A DNA stretch of 18,014 nucleotides, from contig JANBTH010000407.1 in assembly GCA_027578815.1 (NCBI GenBank), positions 1 to 18,014 on the forward strand. Direction: 5' to 3'. A model generated the notes under the pieces. That model saw nothing but the letters and a program-made list of their open reading frames with translations, searched no databases and had not been told where the DNA came from. Shown here one piece after another: positions 1-8,140 of this stretch. The DNA is from Coemansia sp. RSA 1804. Its lineage: Eukaryota; Kickxellomycota; Kickxellomycetes; Kickxellales; Kickxellaceae. The stretch's first letter is position 1, and each line of letters begins with the position of its first letter. A program made the translations under genes and the position numbers.

Positions 1-107
1 TTGTTGTCCACAAGGTCCTTGGCAAAGGCAAACGTAGCCGACCCAACGACTATCACTCCCATGAACGCCAGCAGAATTGACTTTGGGTTATTCTTTATCA
101 GCGCCAT
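1..107 (-). CDS. N-terminus of a small predicted membrane protein (partial)
   Basis: Reading the minus strand from an ATG at 107 gives an open frame of 35 complete codons to the window edge. It starts MALIKNNPK, followed by a hydrophobic run of about 19 residues (roughly residues 11-29, ILLAFMGVIV...), then FAKDLVDN. A short basic N-terminus followed at once by one membrane span fits a small mitochondrial inner-membrane or assembly-factor type protein, or a signal anchor. I do not recognise the family. A TATA-like box lies about 230 bases upstream, and the 1.6 kb spacer is shared with the divergent ZIP gene. The start is chosen because it is the only ATG directly ahead of the hydrophobic helix. 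The frame is too short to be sure it is coding, and an intron could begin just beyond the edge. Confidence 0.5.
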   Translation of the reverse strand, partial: MALIKNNPKSILLAFMGVIVVGSATFAFAKDLVDN

Positions 108-333
108 TTTAAAGCAAGAGCTTCTATACTGCCTATTCTTTTTTCTTTCTAGGGAACGGTGATAGATGAACAGAGAAGAAAAGCTATATGTGTATGCTAG
201 ACATTTGAAAAAAAATAGTGCGTTGATAGTGTTGCTTTTTTAAATATACGTTGCTAGACCGAGGTCCAGAGGAGGAATTAGGAGCTTTCAGGGAGGAGAC
301 TCTAAAATTAAATCAGCATCGAGTGTTTTGGGT

Positions 334-341
334 TATTTATA
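334..341 (-). promoter_or_regulatory. TATA-like box for the left-edge gene
   Basis: The minus strand reads TATAAATA here, 227 bases upstream of the ATG at 107. The match and orientation fit a core promoter TATA box, but no transcript data support it. Confidence 0.35.
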
Positions 342-644
342 GCCAAATCTCATGATCCGCCCACTTTTTCGTTTCTAATGTTTTTGCTTTTGAATGCCAC
401 TACTAACTGTCGTCTGTTGAAAGAGCAGCCACAGAATTGTTATCTGTTCTGTGACGTAATATAAATAATGAAATGAAAAAGAAGAATATAGAAAGGAATG
501 ATGGACATTAACATGCTTACTGATATTTTCATGTATGGCCAAGACATGTTGTTAAAACAACAAGAGGGATATAGAGCCAGCTAGCCGCACATGGGATCTA
601 AACAATATCAAAACCAAGGGGAAAGGAGGGGGTCTTGTCTTGAT

Positions 645-660
645 TGAGTCAGCACGTGCT
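645..660. promoter_or_regulatory. Composite bZIP/E-box-like site
   Basis: TGAGTCA (645-651), the Gcn4/AP-1 consensus, abuts AGCACGTGCT (651-660), a perfect 10-base palindrome containing the E-box CACGTG. The two share the A at 651. The site lies in a divergent promoter region, 538 bases from the left gene start and about 1.0 kb from the ZIP start. Family consensus sites are established knowledge; their use here is inference. Confidence 0.35.
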
Positions 661-1480
661 GAGGCATGCGTGGTAACTGAACAAAGCAGAACATTAGAAC
701 CATCAGGCACTGCTCTCTTGTTCTGGCAAATCACCCATCGCCTTCCACGCAGCAGATTATAGCCAACGCCCTTTGTTTCCTCGTGCACAATTTTTATAAC
801 AATGTAGATTGTTTGTTATTTCTTTCCAAAGAGAACGTTTCCTTTTCCTATTTCACGTACTGGCTCCGATGCCCAATTAAATAGAATGGAATAGGGGGAA
901 GGGAGGTGGAAAGAAAGTTTCCACGCGTGTAGATCGGTTCTGGTTCTACTTGCCATGGAACAGGAATAATAATGGAATACATCATTATCAGCATCATGAT
1001 TATATTTCAGAACATTTCTAGACAATGAATCGTGCTAATCGTTTTATTTACTATGGTGCCAAGCAGCGGCGGACCTTCTGTCCTTCTTTCATAGATGGCT
1101 GGCTGGAGGGCGGGATCGGCTGGCTTGGTTGTTGTGTCTAAACATTTCATTATCAACATTCCCCTCCAAATCCTCGTGGATCGAAGAAAAAAGATAAACA
1201 GCCTGAATATACTCCTCCATATTCATCCATTCATCCATTCACCATCCCATTCAATGAATAAAGAACTCTTTCTTAAAAATAAAGCAGTAAACGCACTTTA
1301 TATTTCAAGCAACACGAAAATAAAGGTGGCTAAAAAAGGGAGTAAGGGGGAGAAGGTTTTTTCTTTTCTTCTCCTGAGAATGTTGGCTATATATTCCTCA
1401 ACCGTCTCCAATATATTAACACTGTATCGTCTTGCAGGTTTTCTTCTGTCGTTTGATGATGACAATTCCATTCCATTCGT

Positions 1481-1487
1481 TATAAAG
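1481..1487 (+). promoter_or_regulatory. TATA-like box upstream of ZIP gene
   Basis: TATAAAG, 189 bases upstream of the ZIP start codon, in an AT-rich stretch. Other AT-rich candidates follow at about 1503-1516 and 1557-1565, so this is only one option. Confidence 0.25.
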
Positions 1488-1675
1488 TATCAAAAGTGCA
1501 TCTATATTTATTTATTTACTTTTCTTTGGTAGCTCATCGCATCCTGTCTAGCACACAATAAAAGTGTATTCATTTACCCGATCCCCCTTTTTCAAAAGCA
1601 GCTTTTCATCCAGGCAGATCTGATATTCTTCACGCTGCATCGGATTACCGTTCTCTTATCTTTCTTGCTCACAGC

Positions 1676-2785
1676 ATGATGCATACTTTCCTAGTGCTGC
1701 TGGCGGTCCTTGCGCTAAGCGCAGTGGCAGCCAGCCAGGGACAGGCGGGAGAGGGCGAAGGCCAGGCCAAGGCCAACGCCGAGTGTCTAGCAGCCGGGGT
1801 GGCAGACTGGAACCGGGGGCTGCAGATCGGCGGGGTGTTCATAGTGCTTGGGATCAGCGCAGCGGGAGTGATGCTGCCGGTGGGATGCCGGTACATTCGG
1901 TGGCTGGACATCGACAAGCGGATTCTCTGCGGAGGCAAGTTCTTCGGCGCCGGCGTGATCATGGCCACGGCGTTCGTCCACATGCTGGGCGAATCGGTGG
2001 AGGCGCTGAAGGACGATTGTCTGGACGGCCGGATGGGCGACTACGAGAGCTGGCCCGGCGCGCTTGCAATGATGGCGGTGCTTGCCATGCATCTGATCGA
2101 GCACGTCGTATCGGCGCGGTTCGTCAAGCTGGACGAGCAGACTGCGGCTGCGTCGGACAGCGATAGCACAGGAAACAGCGACGTTGCTGCTGCTGCTACG
2201 CTGGAGGAAAAGAAGACCGTCGGAAAGTCCGGCGACCATTTCACCGGTGGCGGCGGCGGCCATGTGCACGGCCTGCTTGTTCCCGCCGGCGACCAGGCGC
2301 GCAGACGACTGTCGACGTACATGCTGGAGCTTGGCATTGCGCTGCACTCGATCATCATCGGCATGACGCTGGCTGTGACGGGCGGCAGCGCATTCACAAC
2401 GCTCCTGGCAGCCATCTCCGTGCACCAGTTCTTCGAGGGCGTTGCGCTGGGCACGCGCATTGCCGAGCTTTCGTTCCGCCGCAACGCCGCCGCACTGGCG
2501 CTGGCCAACTGCGCGGTGTTTGCCATCACCACGCCGCTGGGCCAGGCAATTGGCATCGGCATCCGCGAGTCCTTTGCGCCGCGCGATCCGGCCACCCTGG
2601 TGATTCTGGGCGTTCTCAACAGTCTGTCGGCGGGCGTGCTGATCTACTCCGCGCTGGTTAACCTGCTTGCGGAGGAGTTCTCGGCCCCCGATTTCCGAGC
2701 GAGCCCCCGGTGGACGCGCATCGCCTACTTTGTTGCCATGTACGCCGGATGCGCAACCATGTCGGTTATTGGCAAGTGGACCTAA
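1676..2785 (+). CDS. ZIP-family zinc/iron transporter
   Basis: A 369-residue membrane protein of the ZIP (SLC39, ZRT/IRT) family, which moves Zn2+ or Fe2+ into the cytosol. A signal peptide occupies about residues 1-20. Eight membrane spans lie near 49-70, 84-104, 127-147, 214-236, 241-261, 271-295, 306-328 and 347-364. The family metal-site motifs are clear: HSIIIG in TM4 (H224) and HQFFEG in TM5 (H250, E254), plus H102 in TM2 and H139/E142/H143 in TM3. The TM3-TM4 loop is Ala/Ser/Asp-rich and ends in a Gly run with H188, H196 and H198, a modest version of the usual His-rich loop. Length and motifs resemble plasma-membrane ZRT1/ZRT2 and plant IRT types. Two Met codons open the frame (1676 and 1679). 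A CT-rich tract ending in CACAG just before the ATG resembles a splice acceptor, so a leader intron is possible. I see no Zap1-type zinc element. Confidence 0.95.
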   Translation: MMHTFLVLLAVLALSAVAASQGQAGEGEGQAKANAECLAAGVADWNRGLQIGGVFIVLGISAAGVMLPVGCRYIRWLDIDKRILCGGKFFGAGVIMATAFVHMLGESVEALKDDCLDGRMGDYESWPGALAMMAVLAMHLIEHVVSARFVKLDEQTAAASDSDSTGNSDVAAAATLEEKKTVGKSGDHFTGGGGGHVHGLLVPAGDQARRRLSTYMLELGIALHSIIIGMTLAVTGGSAFTTLLAAISVHQFFEGVALGTRIAELSFRRNAAALALANCAVFAITTPLGQAIGIGIRESFAPRDPATLVILGVLNSLSAGVLIYSALVNLLAEEFSAPDFRASPRWTRIAYFVAMYAGCATMSVIGKWT

Positions 2786-4418
2786 CGGGAGGGCGGACTA
2801 TTTATTTCTTGCCTGCTGCACATGGGGAGTCCGAAATTGAAAAATTAACGCAGTCTCTCGTGCGGAAATGAATTTATTCCTTCCTAGGCTGGGCGAAATA
2901 AGAAAGCACCAATGAAAATGTGACGATAGTTTTTCTTTGGTTGAACAAATAATCGATAGTGCTGTTCCTTTTTATCTTCATTCTGCTTCTCAAACCACTA
3001 GCCCCCGCCGCCCGATGCAGAAGAAATGCATGCATGCGCACTGTGCTTGTTCTCGGTGTTGTCCGCATTCTGCAAGACAAAGGAAGCAAGCAGCACACCG
3101 CTTTATGCCACCAACATTGAGAACATATCGTGGGATGATGTATTAGTGGGACTAGTGGGATGTGGGTGGATGGTAAAGGAGGGAGGGGGCTCCTGCAGGT
3201 TGCGAAGACTGTATATGTGTTGCAAATGTGACTGCTGTCCTCAAAACACACTCATCCACTCAACACACTTGCCATTGGCTTGTCTGATCCCCCTTTTCAA
3301 TGTTTGTTTCCTGGTTTTTTCTTTTTCTTGCATGCGGGTTTGTCCTGATTTTCCTCTTGTTTGTTGTCGGCTTTTCTTGCAGGCGGAGATGATAACAAAC
3401 AAACAACAACAATTGTGACAATGCAATCCGTTTGATAATAAACACGGCGAAATGAAGATTAGCAGTCCCTTTTCCTTGGTCCGCAACTGACGAACTACTT
3501 GGTCCCTTTATTTTCTTTTGCTTGGCGTATTCAAAATTAGAACTCGCGGATGACGAACAAGACAAAAAAGAGAGGTGGAGGGGATTGGCATTCATAAACC
3601 TGGGATTGAAGGCGCTTGGGCTGCATGGAGCATGAGGGAGAAGAATGAAAAAAGGGGCGAGCAAGCAAGCAAACAGCAGCTTGTGTTTTGTGCATGCGCA
3701 TAGAATGGATGTTGCTCTGCATTCGGAATAAACGCAGCACCAGGCATACAGCCAAGACATGGACATTCCCGGGTAAAAAGGGAGAGGAGGAAAAAGACAA
3801 AGAAATATAGCGGTGTTTTAGTAAGAGCGGATGGAAATAGAACGGCATGAAAAAGACAATTAGTACTCTCGGTCATTTCCGCCCTCCGCCTACACACGTA
3901 GCCATGACTACTATCGCTACAACCACCAACTAAAGTAAAAATAATATAAACACATGTAAAAGAGAGAACAACCGAGGTAGCACGCAGCCTTCTGTGTTGC
4001 GAAGCCGAGGTCGCACCAATCACGCCCGGTCTTTATCCGAATGCAGCACCGGCTTCTGTTTGCTGTTTGCTGTTTGCTGTTTGCTGCTTGCTGCTTGCTG
4101 CTTCTGCCGCCATTGAAGAAACAGGAACACATGTGCGGACAGGGGGAGCTGCATTTTGCCTTTTTTCTTATTTTGGAAAGCGCACCCGTGTGAGCTGCCG
4201 GCAACTTTTGAGCATATTAGCTGCTTATTGAGCTAGCTATTTTTTATTATCTACACGCATTCTGTTTTTGTTCCGTTTTTTCATAAAAAGTATTTCCGGG
4301 TCGCCTCTTTTCTCTCTCCTCCTCCTTCATCTTCATCTTCCTCATTCCCCCCCTTTGTTTTATAACCAAAATATCTCTCTACTATTCTCTTTAGCTGCAA
4401 CTGTATTCTACACCAATA
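2786..4418. other. Intergenic region, ZIP to first PAS gene
   Basis: About 1.6 kb without a convincing gene; the open frames on both strands are short and compositionally biased. It contains three copies of TGCATGCG (3031, 3329, 3691), a heptamer tandem repeat (4056-4104) and a CT-rich leader (about 4308-4352) ahead of the PAS gene. No clear AATAAA follows the ZIP stop within 200 bases. A possible leader intron at 4290-4394 begins GTATTT and ends TCTCTTTAG; this is speculative. Confidence 0.55.
4056..4104. repeat. Seven-unit heptamer tandem repeat
   Basis: Four perfect CTGTTTG units (4056-4083) are followed by two CTGCTTG units and one CTGCTTC. The stepwise unit change suggests slippage plus point mutation. 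It lies about 315 bases upstream of the first PAS gene start. Confidence 0.85.
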
Positions 4419-5582
4419 ATGCCAATCCCCTATCTTTTAGTGTTCGAGCGTACTCCGCCAGAGTACATTGTCTTTGCCTCATCCAACTGCCTCAAGGCAA
4501 TCGGCTACACGCCCGACGAGATGGTTGGCACAAGCGCCCTGGACTACTCAAGCGACCCCTACGCCAAGCATTATAGCTGCGCATGGCCTGCCGACAATCC
4601 AGAGCTGGGCGTCACAATGATGCCCCACAACCTGGTCCACAAGGACGGCTCCTACATCTTCACCCACTACATCGCCATCAACTGCAGCGGCCACATCTTT
4701 GCGCTTATCACCGCGTATCCCGAGCTGGGGCGCGTGGCCATGAATGGCGACTCAATGCTGTACAAGCTCCAGCATGAGCTCTCGTTTGCCGAGGAGTACA
4801 AAGGAGAAGGCAGCACACACAACACCCAGGATTCCGCCGCCAGTCATCTCCCTCCTCTTCCCCCTCCTAATACTGGTGCTGCTGCTGCTGCGCAGCCTAC
4901 TCAGAGCACGGCGGACGCGATACCATCATCAGGAAGCGTGGCTGATCTTGTCAACCCGGATCACCCGCTCGTGACCAAGGAATCCCTGTACAGGGCGCAC
5001 ATCTACACCGCCCGCGCATCGCGCGCAAAGGCCTGCTTTATTCTGAACTACATCGAGACCGCCGACGACAACCCGGCTAGCCAGGGCCCGACAATAGACT
5101 TTGTGACAAACTCGGTCAGCGAGATCTTTGGCGGCGACACCGATGGCCACGAGATCATGGACAAGCCGTTCCTATCGCTCGTTGCTCCGCAGGACATAAC
5201 AAAGGCGGCCGTGTATCTGGATAATCTGCACAAGGTAACCAGGCCCCAGCTATGCGGTCTTCGACTGCTGCGCGACCCAACTCGCGCATCCTCTGCGCCG
5301 CAGACCAGCAACGACGGTAATGACGATGACGAGTATATCCGCGTTGAGCTGTTCGGCGCCTCTTCGGATGACAAGCTCCTGCTTCTGTGCCAGAAACGAC
5401 GCGAGAAGTCGGATGCCCCCTTCCCGCTTGTTCCTGGCAAAATGCCGGTGGGCGAAATCTCCAAACTTCCTCCCAGAGACAACGGCGACTCTGCTTCCCA
5501 GTACATGACGCTTGAGCAGATTATCTCCTCAAACCCTGACACCACGGACGTTGATGGCCACTGGTCCGAGGTCATGTTCTAG
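4419..5582 (+). CDS. Double-PAS protein, paralogue 1
   Basis: A 387-residue soluble protein with two PAS-like domains. PAS-A covers about residues 4-103 (YIVFASSN, then Y30-TPDEMVG, then HKDGS and a closing strand ending ITAYPE). PAS-B covers about 200-330 (IDFVTNSVSEIFGG, then FLSLVAPQDITKAA, then RVELFG and LLLLCQ). The linker (about 125-180) is Pro/Ala/Ser-rich. The C-terminus carries the tail LEQIISS...TTD..G.W (365-382), shared with the paralogue downstream. PAS domains sense or mediate protein contacts. I see no GATA finger, bHLH, kinase or LOV GxNCRFLQ motif, so it is not a canonical white-collar photoreceptor; it may partner another protein. The start is supported because the first 19 residues after MPIP align without gaps to the paralogue. 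Both starts share the context AATGCCAATC. Single exon, no neighbour overlap. The PAS call rests on fold pattern. Confidence 0.85.
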   Translation: MPIPYLLVFERTPPEYIVFASSNCLKAIGYTPDEMVGTSALDYSSDPYAKHYSCAWPADNPELGVTMMPHNLVHKDGSYIFTHYIAINCSGHIFALITAYPELGRVAMNGDSMLYKLQHELSFAEEYKGEGSTHNTQDSAASHLPPLPPPNTGAAAAAQPTQSTADAIPSSGSVADLVNPDHPLVTKESLYRAHIYTARASRAKACFILNYIETADDNPASQGPTIDFVTNSVSEIFGGDTDGHEIMDKPFLSLVAPQDITKAAVYLDNLHKVTRPQLCGLRLLRDPTRASSAPQTSNDGNDDDEYIRVELFGASSDDKLLLLCQKRREKSDAPFPLVPGKMPVGEISKLPPRDNGDSASQYMTLEQIISSNPDTTDVDGHWSEVMF

Positions 5583-6489
5583 CATCCAAAGTCCAGTATA
5601 TAATATGTATTTAGACGTGTGGAGTATATATTTGTTGTCTATTTTTCTATTGGTCTGTTGCATTCAATTGCCAACTTCCAAACTACCGCATGCAAACATC
5701 ATTATCTTTTTTACAACATGAAGACTAAACCCTATCTAGCGTGGAAATGCACCTATTGTTTCATTTTATTTTTTGGCTTTGAATTTACGAAAATTACAAA
5801 ATTAAAAAAGAGACGTGGCTTTGATGTGGCTTTAACTTTTTTTGTTTGTTTGTCCATGTTTTGTGCTTGTTTTCCTGGAATGAATCCGATGAATGTGAGA
5901 GAGGAGGCAAAAGAAGGAAAGGCAAAAGAGGCTGCGCATGTTTTTGAAAAAACCAGCTAATTTCCCCTTGTATTTGTCATTCACAAGAAGGAAAATAAAA
6001 AGACCGAGTTCCTAACACATTCCCAAACCAGTCTCTATTACATATTTGACCACAACAACAACCAACACAAAAAGACATGGCGTGTGTGTGTTTTGTTGAA
6101 GAGAGAATTTTAGAAATGACAAGAAAACTGGCATTTGCCTTTTCTCTTTGTTCAAGAAATGGTCAGGTTTTATTTTCCTTTTCTCCTCTAAAGCCCGAGA
6201 TTTTTTCTTCTCGTTGCTCAAAACAATAGAAAAATATTTACCTGTTCACATTGTTCTGTGGCAAGTAATTCTTTATTACCTTCTATATCCCTTTTTCTCT
6301 CTCTCTTGTATTTCCTCATATTTAGACATTTCCTCATTTAACAATAGGCGAAAAAGGACACCCTCCGAAAAGAAAACTTTTTTCTTTCGTCCTTTTTTCT
6401 TCATATTTTATGGCTGCCAAAATTAGCATTGAGCCATTCATTTTCCCTCTATGCATTACAAGGCTATTGCGGAGGATCACTAATATCAA

Positions 6490-6497
6490 TATAAATA
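6490..6497 (+). promoter_or_regulatory. TATA-like box for PAS gene 2
   Basis: TATAAATA, 212 bases upstream of the start codon. It is followed by the short upstream ORF and a CT-rich tract, a common fungal core promoter arrangement. Confidence 0.4.
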
Positions 6498-6551
6498 GTC
6501 TCCAAAGACACATTTTATAATCGGCCAGCTCTTTTTCTTTCTGTTTACAAT

Positions 6552-6584
6552 ATGTTGAAACTATTTATTCATTTCGCCACTTAG
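6552..6584 (+). promoter_or_regulatory. Upstream ORF in the PAS gene 2 leader
   Basis: ATG followed by nine codons and TAG encodes MLKLFIHFAT. It is the only ATG between the TATA-like box and the main start. If transcription begins near the TATA-like box, ribosomes would meet this ORF first, which could dampen or condition translation. The PAS gene 1 leader lacks an upstream ATG over the matching distance. Confidence 0.3.
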
Positions 6585-6701
6585 CACACTCTATTTGCAT
6601 CCATCTGATAAGCCAAATTTGAGGGGCAAGACTCGACTTGATCCATTGCAAACACCTCCCTTCTTCTTCTTTTCTTCTTCTTTCCTCCCTCCCGAGTTCC
6701 A

Positions 6702-7859
6702 ATGCCAATCACCAGCACCAGCACGTCGCGCCTGCCTCGGGGATTCGTCGGGATCCACGACAAAACGCTTGAAATGCGCGTCCTATACGTATCCTCGGGG
6801 GTCGAGCCAGTACTCAACTACAGCCGAAGTGAGATGGTTGGACGGTCGGCGCACATGTTTCTCCAGCAAGAGGACACCAACGAGTATCAGTCGGCATTCG
6901 GCCCGCTTTCGCAGGAAAACGTTGGAATGTTCTACATGCCTGTCAAAAGAATCGACGGCTCGCTTGTTTACCTTCGCGTTATCCATTTCGATTGCGATGG
7001 AGTAGCGCTCAATGCTTGCTTTTTGATTGATCCGAACGAACAGGCGCCTCCTCGGTACTTCACCAGCATTACGCAGCCGTTTCCAGGTGGCGGGAGTGGC
7101 AGCAGCGGTAATGGCGAAGGCTCGCTGGATGCGGCGGCGGCGCTAGAAGTAGACCGCGGACCGCCAGTATTAAATGTTTCGGCCGACCAGAGTTCAATGA
7201 ATATTGCACGGAACATTGCGCGCCGCAACGCGGTTGCCGCTGCTAATGCCGAGACCCAACGATTCTCGGCTACTATGCCAGCAGCAGTAGCAGCAGCAAT
7301 AAAGCGGAACCACCGGGAGGTGGCGCCCACCCGGCGTGCATGTCTGATAGTCGACAAGGTAACGGAACCCGGCGACCAAAACCCAATGGGCCCGCGCATA
7401 ATATTTGCGTCGAGCTCGCTTAGCAGAATAACAAACGTCGACGCATGCGATATCCAGGGCACTCCGCTTATGTCGCTTGTTCCGCCGGAGGACGTCACGA
7501 AGACCGCCAGATTCCTCGAACGCGTCTCGGTGAGCGATGACGTCGTTATCGATTTTCTTCGACTTCTTGTACTTGATGATGAGTTTGCAAACGACGGAGT
7601 AAATAGTTCTAACGATAATGATGATAGTGCTGATGAAGGTTATCGGAATCCTTTGGTCGCCAAAGGGTTTGTTGACGTCGAGGTCATGGCTGCTGGCTCT
7701 GCTGATGGTATCATTCTGCTGTGCCAGCAAATAAGGTCCGGTCGCATATTGCCGAATGGCAGCTATGACTCCGAGGGCTACTTGTCGCTGGAGGAGATTA
7801 TCTCGTCGGATATCGAAACATCTGATTATTCTGGTAATTGGGGTCAGTGCCTGAGCTGA
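6702..7859 (+). CDS. Double-PAS protein, paralogue 2
   Basis: A 385-residue paralogue of the gene at 4419-5582, in the same orientation. PAS-A (about 14-112) keeps Y40-SRSEMVG, M79-PVKRIDGS and FDCDG. PAS-B (about 207-343) keeps IIFASSSLSRI, LMSLVPPEDVTKTA and IILLCQ. The linker is Gly/Ser and Ala-rich rather than Pro-rich. The tail LEEIISS...TSD..G.W (363-380) matches paralogue 1. A Ser/Thr-rich N-terminal insertion of about ten residues (STSTSRLPRG) precedes the shared first strand. An acidic Asn/Asp insert (about 293-313) sits in PAS-B at the same place as the DDD-rich insert of paralogue 1. No DNA-binding or enzymatic domain is visible. The two proteins look like an old tandem duplication with strong divergence, retaining fold landmarks. 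They could heterodimerise, but that is inference. The 3' end faces the large minus-strand gene. Confidence 0.85.
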   Translation: MPITSTSTSRLPRGFVGIHDKTLEMRVLYVSSGVEPVLNYSRSEMVGRSAHMFLQQEDTNEYQSAFGPLSQENVGMFYMPVKRIDGSLVYLRVIHFDCDGVALNACFLIDPNEQAPPRYFTSITQPFPGGGSGSSGNGEGSLDAAAALEVDRGPPVLNVSADQSSMNIARNIARRNAVAAANAETQRFSATMPAAVAAAIKRNHREVAPTRRACLIVDKVTEPGDQNPMGPRIIFASSSLSRITNVDACDIQGTPLMSLVPPEDVTKTARFLERVSVSDDVVIDFLRLLVLDDEFANDGVNSSNDNDDSADEGYRNPLVAKGFVDVEVMAAGSADGIILLCQQIRSGRILPNGSYDSEGYLSLEEIISSDIETSDYSGNWGQCLS

Positions 7860-7939
7860 GTATTACATGGTTTATGATGAAGAGAGAAAAAGAAATAACA
7901 AACAACATCTGGGTTATTTTTATATTCACTGGTGAGAAG

Positions 7940-7945
7940 AATAAA
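7940..7945 (+). terminator. Poly(A) signal of PAS gene 2
   Basis: Perfect AATAAA, 81 bases past the stop codon, followed by a T-rich stretch. A typical 3'-end signal by position and sequence. Confidence 0.5.
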
Positions 7946-8030
7946 AGTGAAACACTTTTTTATTGCATGTTTTGTTCGCTTGCTAATAACACTTTGAAGA
8001 AAAAAGAATGATGAAATTGTCTGACACAGA

Positions 8031-8036
8031 TTTATT
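8031..8036 (-). terminator. Poly(A) signal of the large minus-strand gene
   Basis: The minus strand reads AATAAA, about 105 bases past the stop of the 1795-residue frame. It lies 86 bases from the opposing signal, so the two transcripts could just avoid overlapping. Confidence 0.45.
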
Positions 8037-8140
8037 TCGTTTCTTACCAAAAGAAAAAAGTTGTAAATAATAAAAGAAAAGTAATAATAAAAACATAAAC
8101 ATTACCAAGTGTCATCGGTAGCACCGCCACTATTAACTGC

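Larger units (their letters stand above)
108..1675. other. Divergent intergenic region
   Basis: AT-rich spacer between the divergent small membrane-protein gene and the ZIP gene. The short open frames inside it have low-complexity translations and no recognisable domain. It holds a composite TGAGTCA plus CACGTG site near 645-660, TATA-like boxes facing both genes, and a short ATTCATCC tandem at about 1221-1243. I see no RNA gene. Confidence 0.6.
5583..6701. other. Intergenic region between the PAS paralogues
   Basis: AT-rich 1.1 kb spacer holding the 3' end of PAS gene 1 and the promoter of PAS gene 2. An AATAAA at 5994-5999 is rather far (about 410 bases) from the first stop. TATATA-type elements lie closer, around 5600-5632. 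A minus-strand TGCATGCG (5687-5694) repeats the octamer seen upstream of gene 1. A TATA-like box, a short upstream ORF and a CT-rich tract (about 6657-6692) precede gene 2. No coding or RNA gene is visible. Confidence 0.55.
7860..8140. other. Convergent 3' spacer
   Basis: AT-rich 281-base gap between the stops of PAS gene 2 (plus) and the large gene (minus). Each strand has its own AATAAA signal, listed separately. No gene is seen. Confidence 0.6.

Noticed and set aside
1095..1532. A 145-codon plus-strand frame upstream of the ZIP gene
   Set aside because: AT-rich low-complexity translation without a domain; it lies in promoter-like DNA.
1787..2619. Minus-strand frames of 192 and 212 codons opposite the ZIP gene
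   Set aside because: Shadows of the ZIP coding sequence; no recognisable domain.
3241..4204. Several 80-168 codon minus-strand frames between the ZIP and PAS genes
   Set aside because: They overlap each other in different frames, are rich in Cys/Phe/Ser from CT-rich DNA, and partly translate the heptamer repeat.
4419..5582. PAS gene 1 as a white-collar-type blue-light receptor
   Set aside because: No LOV GxNCRFLQ motif and no GATA zinc finger in either PAS paralogue.
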